A DNA stretch of 64,000 nucleotides from Okapia johnstoni (Eukaryota; Chordata; Mammalia; Artiodactyla; Giraffidae), in assembly GCA_024291935.2 (NCBI GenBank), contig CM044321.1:60196985-60260984 (forward strand). Direction: 5' to 3'. The position numbers were made by a program, and so were the translations under genes. Numbering within the stretch: position 1 is the stretch's first letter; each line of letters opens with the position of its first letter. Under the pieces are notes generated by a model. It did not search any database and was not told the origin of the DNA. It saw only the letters and a program-made list of their open reading frames with translations. Positions 45,801 to 57,800 of this stretch are shown one piece after another.

Positions 45801-48800
45801 CGCAAATTCCCTCAACCTTTAGAAAACAACAATTTCTGAAGCCAACACAAGCATAATCTTGCTAAAAGTTAGAGGCAAAAAAAAAAAAAGAAATCCCCAA
45901 AGCCAAAAAAACTATATTAAGATGTATTTTATTGCCCACTGCATGGTAATTTGAGTCTGCTGAATAGCTGTCAGATTAAATGGACTCTGTCAAGTAGAGC
46001 TAAGCCCTAGCTCATCATCTACAAAGCCACCTGCCCTTCCTACCTAATTTTCATCACTCATCAACCGATCCTGTTACAGAAAATGATTCCACTTTTTTTC
46101 AGAAGTTCAAGTCTTTCATTAATGCATCTGGAACAGGCTTGGACAACGTAAATCAGCTTCTGAAAAGGCTTTGACACCCTTTCAATTCTCTCTCCAGGCT
46201 ATTCTTAACCCTGTCCTGCATTTACGCGTCTGACAAAATTCTGCAGGGGATTGGGGATGTACTTAAAAGTAAGCTACATACCACATTCTCCATCGTTGGC
46301 AGAAAGCGAGTTACTGGTTAGCTGTGCTGCTGCCAAAACACTCAGTAAAGTTCCCGGTGCTTCTCGCTGCCACCGTCTCCTGTTTTCTGGACCGCCTTCA
46401 ATCTCAATCACTCGGCCGTCTGAAAAGGAGACTGGATTAGTGACAACAAAAATGCTTCTTCAATGGAGCTTTTAAAATCACAGAATGCAAGAACCTTGGC
46501 GATAACCTAAGCATTTTATGAGTAAATCACCCCTCATTTTATGAGTAAAGAAGCTAAGAAAAGTTCAGTGACAATATGATTGTCACAGAGCTATTGGGCA
46601 GGAGAGTCATTTTTTGCTTTGCAAACTGGCTATTTTGGTATGTTGACATTTCTATTCTATTGTTTATTTTAAATTCAGTTTCCCTCCTTATTGTTTCACT
46701 GGCTTAGGATGGATTAAATTGTATTATGTTTGCAAGCCCTTTTCTGTAAATTTAATGATACATTTTGTAAGAGTATAAATATGGGTCCATACACACTTTT
46801 AATTACTAACCTCAGTAATATACTTACAGACTTCAACTTATAAGATGGACATAAATTTTAGCTCTCCCTCAGCCCCACGTGGGCTTCCCAGGTGGTGCTA
46901 GAGATAAAGAAGCTGCCTGCAATATAGGAGATGTAAGCGAGTTTGATTCCTGGGTCAGGAAGATCCCCCGGAGGAGGGAAAGGGAACCCACTCCAGTATT
47001 CTTGCCTAGAGAGTCCCATAGACAGAAGAGCCTGGAAGGCTACAGTCCATAGGATTGCAAAGAATCAGACACCACTGAACTGACTTAGCACACACAGCCC
47101 CACGTTATCAAGAACATAGGAAATAAGCAATAAAAATCTCCACCACCTGTAAGATCACACCCAGGTATTGCAGGGACTCTCTGATGAGGAAAGACTATGC
47201 CAGAAGTTCAGATGTAAACAGAAGAATTTAGGTTGAAAATACAATCACATTCTAAACAGTCCCAACACTGAAATAGCACATTGGCCAACAAAGCAATTTA
47301 ATGTGTATCTTTGCACTAACTCTCTAAACCTTGTGGGATAGCTAATATTTCAATTCTGATGTTACTGATGAAAAAAAATGACCCTCTAAGACATTGCAAG
47401 GGAGTTATTGGGCTAGCACAGGAAAGCAAATGAAGCCACCTGCCCCTCCTTGAGAGGGAGGTAGGAGCCTGGATCTTTCCTCCCTTACATTCTCACAGCT
47501 ACAATGGTCAATTGTCTAGAATAATTAGTCGGCAAGTCTCTGCAGAGGTAGGAAATGGAAGTGTTTGTTGCTCAGTCATGTCTGGCTCTTGGCAGTCTCA
47601 TGGACTGTAGCCCGCCAGGCTCCTCTGTCTATGGGATTCTCCAGGCAAGAATACTGGAGTGCGTTGCCATTTCCTTCTCCAGGGGATCTTCCCGACCCAG
47701 GGATCAGACCTGGGTCTCCTGCACTGCAGGCAGATTCTTTACCATCTGAGCCACAAGCCTAATCTAAAACAGTATCTTTTGACAAGTACTTGATACAAAT
47801 CTATAGGGACTGTAGGGCTTCCCTGGTGGCTCAGATGGTAAAGCGTCTGCCTGCAAAGCGGGAGACCCGGGTTCGACTCCTGGGTTGGGAAGATCCCCTG
47901 GAGAAGGAAATGGCAACCTACTCCAGTATTCTTGCCTGGAGAATCCCACGGACAGAGGACCCTGGTAGCCTACAGTCCATGGGGTCGCAAAGAGTCGGAC
48001 ACGACTGAGCGACTTCACTTTCTTTCATTCGTTCTTATAGGGACTATCCTTACAAGTGAGAACTATCAGGTCAGAGTGAGCACTGGCATTTGGGGTGAAC
48101 ACAGCTGTATCTGGGGCCTCTCTCTCCTCTTGCTGATGATTTAAGCCACTGATGTCAGCCTCACCCTCAGGCATGGTGGAGCAGGTGGAGGTGACATCGG
48201 CTGAGGCCATCATTTGCAGCAGCGTCTGAGGAGCTCCTGGGGCCCACTGTCTCCTGTGCTCTGCAGCAGTGGCATCCGGAATGCACAACTCTGGGAATAA
48301 GGAGATAATTCATTCATCTCAAAGCAGCAAAGTGTGACTAATAGCACCAAATGGTTCTTAGGAAACCTGGAATCCATCAGCTGGCACATTCAAAAACAGA
48401 AGTCACCACCACCCTTCTAATACAGATTATTATGAACTGAATGTTTGCACACCATCCCTCCCTGCCCACCCCCCACCAATTCAAATGTTCAAACCTCATG
48501 CCCAAGGTGATGGTATTAGGAGGAGGGAGGGTGGGGAGGTGATTAGGTCATGAGGGTGAAGCCTCATGAATATGAGTCATGCTTTTATGAAAGAGACCCC
48601 AGAGAGCTCCCTCATCTTTTCCACTAAGGGTTGTTGTTCAGTAGCTGAGTCCTGTCAGCGACCCCATGGACTGCAGCACACCAGGCTTCCCTGTCCTTCA
48701 CTATCTCCTGGAGTTTGCTCAAATTCATGCCCACTGAGTCAGTGATGTCATCCAACCATCTCATCCTCTGTCCCCCCTTCTCTTCCTGCCTTCAATCTTT

Positions 48801-51800
48801 CCCAGCCTCAGGGTCTTTTCCAATGAATCAGCTCTTCGCATCAGGTGGCCAAAGTATAGGAGCTTAAGCTTCTTCATCAGTCCTTCCAATGAATATTCAG
48901 GACTGATTTCCTTTAGGATTGACTAGTTTGTGAGCCCACAGCAAAAAAGATGGAATTAGGCCCTCACCATGAATCTACCAGCATCATGATCTTGGACTTT
49001 CCAGCCTCCAGAAATGTGTGAAATATTGAATAAATGTTGTTAATAAGCTATCAAATTTACAGTATTTGTTACTTCAGGCCACTGAACTTATAAGTTCTGA
49101 AGTTATAACAGGTTTAAAATTGTTTCATTTTTATTATTAACATTTGATTGACTAGACAATGTATTTAATGCTAAAGAAATATTAACAGCACTGAATGAAC
49201 AAATTCTTGAGGCGTTATGTGAACTTTGGTAGTTTTCACTGAAACAAAACTATTCCATCACCTTACTCTCTTTTTTGGCCACACTATGGCTTTCGGGATC
49301 TTAGTTCCCCCACTAGGGGCTGAACCTGTGCCCCCTGCAGTAGCGCATATTCTTAACCACTGAACCACCAGCCAAGTCCCCTACCTTAATTTCAAAAGTA
49401 ACTTGGTTTTTAACATGGTTTGTTACTATGTTTCATTACAGGAAATTTGGAGATCAGAGAAATAAAGAAGAAAACCAAAATTTCCACAATCCCACTGTCC
49501 AGAAGATGATTACAATTTCAAATTTTCCTTCCTGCATTTTGTTTTTGCTTCGTTTTGAGACAAAAAATGGGCCAAATACTACACACCCTTTTATAATCTG
49601 TTCTTTCCAATTAGCAATATATCCTATCTGAAGGATTAAACATTGCTCTATACCACTATTTTAAAGCAAACTGGGTATCCTGTTTTATGGATACATTTTA
49701 ACTTAATTCTTTTTTGCTGGACTTTTAGATTGCTAGAATTTTTTACTATGATAAACAACACTATAATGAACTCATTTTTTACATTTATGACTATTTTCCC
49801 TAGGTAAAATATTGAAAATGACAATTATAGGGGCTAGCAATATTTGCTTTACTAGAGCCTTTCATTGTTAAAGTTGAATCTATTACTAATTTATTCTGTG
49901 ATTTTTTTTCTATGTATTTTGAATAGCGAATTCTTCCCTATTCAAAAAATACTCACATTTTCTTTCACTTTATTTTCTAACATATAGCTTCGCTTTTAAC
50001 ATATAAACCCTTTGATTTTGGCTTGGAATTTGTTTTGATGTATCATTATCTAGAGTCTGATTTCACAATTTTCCCCAAATTGTTAACCAATTAGTTCTAG
50101 AGCATTTATTTAATTCTTTTATTTAATTCATTTATTTAAGTCCCATTGACATGATGTGGCCTTTAGCATATGCTAAAGTATGATACATACTAGAGTTTGT
50201 TTCTAAACTTTGTCTTTTTTCACTAATTTTTTAAAAATTTTGCTGCTAGTATCATATTGTTTTAATCGCTGTAATTTATATAATATAGTTTGATATTTGG
50301 AAGACAAGTACCACTCACTGCTCTTCTTTTCTAGATTTTGTGGCTAGTTAAGAATCTCCAAGGGACTTCCCTGGTGGTCCAGTTGTTAAGAATCTGCCTT
50401 CCAATGCAAGGGACAGGGGTTTGAGCTCTGTTCAAGGAATTAAGATCCCACATGCCATGGGGCAACTAAGCCCTCAAGCTGCAACTACTCGGCTCAAGCA
50501 CTACATCTAAGACCCGACACAGCCATAAATAAATAAATATTTTTAAAAAAGGATCTCCAGTATTCTGCAATCTGCCAAGATCTCTTTACACCAGAAAAAA
50601 CTCCTATTGTGCTTTTCATTGAAATTGCCAAAAATCCACATATTTATTTGGAATGAATATTTATAATATATAACAGTATTGTTGTTGTTCAGTTGTCCAG
50701 TTGTGTCCAACTCTTTTCTCTACATTTATTCAAACATCTTTAACTACCTCACTAAAGTTCTATAGTTTCCTTCATTTGCTCTGCATGATTCTTACGGAGT
50801 TTATTCCCAAGTTATAAGTACACACACATATACACTCATACACATATTTGCTATTGTTGCTGTCAATGAGATCTAAAGACCAGCTGGGGAAAATATTTGC
50901 AATACATATTTCAGGCAAAGTTTCTACTTAAATGAGTCTTATAAATAAAAAAAAATGACATATTCAGTAGAAAAATAAAGGATATGAGCACATAATTCAC
51001 AAGAGAAAGACAGAGGTCAATAAACACAAGGGAAATTGTTCAGCCTGAATAATAATTACAGGAACACAGTTTAAATTGAGACCATTTTCAGTATCAAACT
51101 AATGATTAGTATTGGGGTTCAAAAAGCAGGTTTTGCCCCTCCTTTCACCAGTTCATGACAGTTCTATGATTGTGAAGGCAGAGCCAGGTGTCACTCATCT
51201 CTGAGGTCCCTTCCACCTAACACAGTCTGGCAGAAGCTGGGGATTCTCTGTAAGATGCCTGCTGAATTGAATACAGATTTTTCCAGGTGGAAGTGAGGCA
51301 AAGTGTATTATTCCAGGAAGAGGAAACTGAGCTGAGTCAGGCTGTGTAAATGCTCACATAGCTGCAAGAGAAGGTGAGGTTTCCAACAGGCTGTGTGGAT
51401 CCCATCATCAGTGCAAGAGAGGGGGGTGATCGAGCAGGATCAGGCCATGCAGCATAACATGTGTTACTTTGTGCAATGAACTGTATCCTATGAGCATTAT
51501 CAAAACAAAATTTGAGCAGGGAATTCTACTCATATTTCATTTTGATAATACCTCATTTCCACCTGGAAAAAAAAAATCTTTATTCGATTCAGCACAGGGA
51601 ACACTATTCAGAGCTCTGTGGTGATCTAAATGGGAAGGAAATCCAAAAAAGAGGGGATATATGTGTACACATAGCTGATCCACTTTGCTGCACAATAGAT
51701 ATTAACACACCATTGTAATGCAACAATAGTCCAACAAAAGTTAATTTTAAAAATTTGAGTAGGATAATAATATGACAAGATGACTATAGCAATATTTACA

Positions 51801-54800
51801 GAATGAAAGGGAAATACTAGAGGAAAGGAGGATGCATAGGAGAGGAAGGCAACTCAGGGGAAGGGAAAGGGAAAATTAGGGAAATAGCATCTATTAAATT
51901 AAGCACCTAATAAGTCCATTTTCACGTTAGCCTTTGCAATAAGTCTGTGTGGCAAGCATTAGTATCCTCATTCCTAACAGGAAACTGAGGTTCAGAGTTC
52001 TGTGTTGTTTTTTTTTTTTTTTTGGCCACACAGCATGTGAGATCTTAGTTCCCCAACCTGGGATAGAACCCCGCGGCCCCTGCATTGGGAGCGTGGAGTC
52101 TTAACCACCAGCCTACCAGGGAAGTGCCTGAGACTCAGAGATCTGAAGTAACATGTGAAAGGCTGCACAATCAGAAAGCGGCACTTCCAGCTGGGATTCA
52201 AACTCTGTCTCCAAAGCCCATGCACTTCCTACCACATGCACTGCCCAGACAGGACAGGGCAGACAGAATGAAGGAGGAGGGGGGAGACTCAGGGACATCT
52301 CAGAGAAGAAACCACCCCAGGCATGACAGCAGGACCGTCAGCATGGTGAGGACATCACCCCAAATAAAGACTCCCTGGGAAGAAAGGGCTCAGAAGATTG
52401 ATCGTACACACAGAGCTTTAGATGACAATGGGACTTGTCCATGGAGCCATCTAGGCGATCCTGAGAAAGACAGATGAGTGTGGAGCTGCTGGTGGAGGAG
52501 TGGAAGCTGAGGGAGCAGATGAAACTGCCCCAGGAGCAGTGTGGAGCAGAGAGGAGGGGGCTGTCATCTCTGGGGCTGTCATCTCTGCGGTGGGTGGAGT
52601 CAGGCAGGTTCCGCCCAGCTCAGGGAGGGGTGGGGGGCAGGGGACAGTCAGGTCACAGGAGATGAGTGAGGAGAGAATACAAGATGGGTTGTCAATAAAA
52701 CAGTACCTTCTCATCTGCAGCCTTCAAGGGACACATACCTGCTTCTGGGCAACAGAGTTTTTCAAATGCTTTGTCTGTATAATCTTCCTGCCCCTTCATA
52801 CATTTATATTCCATGAACTTCATGCCATCCTCAGAGGTCAAAGTTTCCTTCAGTATATCTACTGCCTAAAGCAATTCCACAGTGTTTCATGAGAAATAAG
52901 CCACATTTTGGGGGGAAAAGTTTAAAAATTATTCTGTACTCCCAGGAGTAGTATTTACCAAGATATGCAATGAGTATTCAGTATATGTTTATTACATGAA
53001 TCAATATGTTTTTAAAGCTGGAACTCTTTTGGAACAAGGTAGAAACAGGAATATGTCTGTCCATTTCTTCTACTTGTCAACAGTGACAAGCACTGATCAC
53101 GTGGCAACTCATTTGATGCAGACGTCCTGCCTTCGATCTTATCCCCCTACTGTGCCATGCTATGGAACTCTAAAGATGAGTTCATCCATGCCCTGCTTTA
53201 ATAAAGCTTTAACATTGCCAATCAGGTCCCTAAAGCTGCCTCTAACATTCCATTGTTAATATTAAAATGATCACTCTGTTTCAAGCATATCAAAGCAAAG
53301 AAGAAAAAAGGATGAACAAATTGGTACATAAAACTTTTGGGACTCCATTCTTTTTTCTAGAAGGCCAACTTTGAAAGTGTTAGCCACTCAGTCATGTCTG
53401 ACTCTTTGCGACCCCATGGACAATAGCCTGCCAGGCTCTAGGCAAGAATACTGGAGTGGGTTGCCTTATCTCCTCCAGATGATCTTCCCAACCCAGGGAT
53501 CGAACCCTGGTCTCCTGCATTTCAGGCAGGTTCTTTACCATCTTAGCCATCAGGGAAGCCAACTTCAGCACCTCATTTCACAGAAGCACTGGAGGGACCA
53601 GTCCTCAGCCTCTAACTCAGACCCTGGGTCCCCAGAGCTAATCCCTCTGGTACTCACAGCTCCGGGACACTTAGAGGCTAGTGGTTAGAGATGAGCGCTA
53701 ACTACCACCACTCCACTGAAGTCTTTATGTAGCAAAATGCTGGTAAAATCTCAAAACTTAGTGGAGCACAGAGGATTTTTAGGGCAGTGAAAATACTCTG
53801 TATGATTCTAAATACTCTGTATGATTCTATAATTTTATTCTAAAATAAAATTATTTATTTTTATTTTATTTTTTAAACTTTTCATTTCATATTGGAGTAT
53901 AGTTGATTAACAATGTTCTGTTAGTTTCAAATGCATAGCAAAGTGATTCAGTTATACATATAAATGTATCTATTCTTTTTCAATGGTTCTATAATGATGT
54001 CATTCTATACTTGTCAAAACCCACAGAATGAGTGAACTCTAACATAACCTATGGACTTTGGGTGATTAGTATGGGCCAGTGTAGGAGTGTAGGTTTATCA
54101 ATATGCAATGAGTATTCAACATATGTTTATTACATGAATCAACAGGGTTTTAAATTTACTGTTAGGAGGAAAACACCATCTTTATAATAGCAAAGTAAAA
54201 TAGAATAATCAATTTATATGAATAATCTCAATTTTAAAAAGAACAGAAGATTAAGTATTTTGGAAGACTTGTCTGAACGCTAGAGATCCTCTAGGAAGAT
54301 TTTAGAAAATTTTCCCTACCCTCTATGGGAAAATTTCATGAAATGTGCTATTAAGACACTCATTCTCTCATCTCTACTAATAGAAATTTAATTTAATGGC
54401 ATACCTCTTCCTCTTGGAGGGTGTTTTCATCAGAAATACATTCATCTAAATTAATTTCAAATTTTACCCCTCTCTAAAAGAAAGAAAAAAATCTTAGTTT
54501 TGCAATCCAATGAAAACTTTAAAATTACAACTCCCAATTTGACATTACAGATACTTAAAACCATTAGTCTAACATCACAAAATAAGGCAATTCCATAAAA
54601 TAGTAGGGGGTGAAATCCTGTAGGCAATCCAGATTACAAGGTGCAGAGCCCCAGCCAGATTTTTAATACGAAAAAGACAAAATGTTTATTACCTGAGCTT
54701 TATGTTTTTGTTCCGAACTTTTACTTCCCTTTATGTTCTGAGGTTTAATTTGTTCTAAGTCTCTTTCAATATCCTGAAACTTAGAGAAAAAATAAAGTCT

Positions 54801-57800
54801 AGCATTTACTATTGATCAAACAATTATATTTTCACAATTGCCGAATTCACAGCAGGGTCTATTTATATTATTTGATTTCTTGAATGAATCTGATGGCTGA
54901 CTTGAGAATAAAAGCATGCCTTTTGCAAACGAAAGTTAATGATAGCCCACTAAAAGCTTGGGCACAAGGTCCATTAACTTGAAATATTAATGCGTTTAAC
55001 ACCAGCATTGCAACTCTATGGTGTGACAATATTTATCACTTCAGTCCCACACAACCTAATCTAATTCAAGAATGTAATTTGGGGACTTCCCTGGTGGTAC
55101 AGTGGATAAGAATCCACCTGCCAATGTAGGGGACACGGGTTCGATCCCTGGTCTGGAAAGATCCCACATGCTTTGCAGCAACCAAGCCAGAGTGCCACAT
55201 CTACGGAGACCCGTGGCCCAGAGCCTGTGCTCCGCAATGAGAAGCCCGCCCACCTCAATGAAGAGTAGCTCCCGCTTGCCGCAACTAGGGAAAGCACGCG
55301 AGCAGCAATGAAGACTCAATGCAACTAAAAATAAATAAATAAAAATTTAAAAAAGAGTGTAATTTTGACTATAAGATCCTTCTCTTAAGAAGCTTATGCT
55401 CTTAATCAGGAAAACAAAGAAGTGCACAGCTCATGATACTACAAAGGAAGGAGGGGAGGGTCTAAAAATTGATGGTCACTTTAAAGGAGGAAGAGAAGAC
55501 TGAACAAGTACTGACAAGAACTTCCAAAGAATGGTCAAGAAGTGAACTTTAGATCCTGAGCTTTCTTGGGGTTCAACCCTGGGCCCTCTGCCATTCTCTT
55601 CCTCAGCACACGGATGGTGGTGGCAGTTTAGTCATTAAGTCATGTCCGACTCTTGTGACCCCATGGACTGTAGCCCGCCAGGCTCCTCTGTCCACGGGAT
55701 TCTCCAGGCAAGAATACCAGAGTGGGCTGCCATTTCCTTCTCCACAATACACGGGGGTCTCAGTAATTTCCAGGGATTTAAATGTGATCTTTATGCAATG
55801 ACTCTTAAACGTGTCTTTTCAGGTTTGATCTTTCTTCCCTTCTGCGCTTCAGACTCACATATTCAGCTCCCTACTCGGTACCATCCTCACTTTAACATTC
55901 ATCCCACAATTCCATAGCGAGCGCCCACCGTGGACCAGACACTGCCCTGCACAATGGGATGGTGCAGAAGGTGAACGTCCCCACTGACACACAGCTTACA
56001 TTTTACTGGAGTAAAATAGGTAAATGAGTCAGCAAAGCAATGATGTCATTTCAGAAGGTGTTTAGTGCTATAAAGAAAAGAAGATTAGAGTAATAGCCTA
56101 GGAAATGAGTAGAGGAGGACAGTTACGTAGGAAAAGCCCACCTGGCATTTGATTGAAGCCCTGGAATGGTGCTGGACCCTGGCTAAGGATGGTCTGCGGA
56201 AAGCGTGTTTCAGGTGGAGGGAACTGCGGGGCACAGACCTGAAGCAGGGATGTGGCCTCTCAGATCTTCCTGACTCAACACGTCCAAAGCGGAGCTCCTG
56301 AGGGCCAACTCCCCGACATACAAGCTTGCTCCCCACTCTTCCACATCTTGGTAAAATGTACTATTCCTTTCAAGCCAGAAACTTATGAGTCTCCATGTGT
56401 TTATATATATGTATATCCCCTGAAGAAAGGAACAGCAACCCATTCCAGTATTCCTGGCTTGAGAATCCCCATGGACAGAGGAGCCCGGCAGGTTACAGTC
56501 CATAGGGTTGCAAAGAGTTGGACACAACTGAACGACTAACACATACCTACACATAGATGTTAATTACTGCGTCATCTGTGGACCACACCTTCATATGGAC
56601 TTCACACATCCCATCTATCAGTTTGAATTATTATTGGTTGTTTGCCCTGCAACCCTGGGAAGGGTGTTTTCCTGCCTTGCAATATTACACACTCTGAAAT
56701 AGGACTCTGACTTCTGTTATCTCACTTACATTTCTGAGGTTGGTTGTCTGATTTGACTGCGTAGTCTAATTGTCCCAACTGCATGAGAAGTGTCATATTG
56801 CTTTATTTCCCTTTGTGTATGCATGCTAAGTCACTTCAGTCGTGTCCGACTCTTTGTGACCCTATGGATTGTAGCCCACCAGGCTCCTCTGTCCATGGGG
56901 TTCTCCAGGCAAGAATGCTGGAGTGGGTTGCTATGCCTTCCTCCCAGGGATCTTCCTGACCCAGGGATCAAACTCGTGTCAAACATGTTAGACCCCGAAG
57001 CCCCGTTCACCCCACTGGGTAGAAAATTCAACCTCTGTCCACGTCAGAGCTCTGGGCACTGCCTCTTGTGAAGGTCCCCAGGTTTTCACAAAAAGAAACA
57101 CTCAGGGTGGCTGTTCAGCCTTCACTCCACTCAACATGGCTTCCTCTCACCTGCCCTCAATCAAGCCCTTGGGGCACTTCATTGAAGATGAAGGGGAAAG
57201 ACCTCCCAGAAGAGAAAGAAAAGTCCTTTGTAAGCCATTTGATCATTCAGCTCTGCCCAGTTCCCTATTAATGCCAAAAAGGTAAGTTTGAAGGGAAATT
57301 AACTGTCAGATTCCCTGAGAGGTGTCTTTGAGACTCAGATTCAAACACCATCAGACAACAGAAATTTCTTCCACCCCGGAAGCAGTTCTCAAACTTGGCT
57401 GCACGAACTCACCAGCTAGCTCTTGATGACAAGATGCCTGGGTCCCACCCCAGACCATTTGGGATGGAGCCCAGGTGTTTTACTTTTTTTTTTGATTGCT
57501 CTGTTTTTGGGTTTTTTGTGGAGCGGCACCCCACGCAACGTGCCAGATCTTAGTTCCCCAACCAGGGCTGGAACCCACACTCCTGCAGCAGAGTCTTAAC
57601 AACTGGACCACCAGAGAGGGTCCTGACTGAGTTTTTTAAACTTTCCCATGTGGTTCTCCTGGGCAAGGAGGGATGGGAACACCAGGCTGGAGCAGACTCA
57701 CTGGGAAACGCAGCATCGTCTAACAATAACCATCACCTGCACAGGTGCTTCTTCCTCAGGTGCTTCATGGGGGATGGGCAGGTCACTCTTCTTCACCAAG

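Noticed and set aside
55080..55200. tRNA gene suggested by a B-box (GGTTCGATCCC)
   Set aside because: The box belongs to a tRNA-derived CHR SINE; many similar boxes occur in Bov-tA copies across the window and none has a cloverleaf gene structure.
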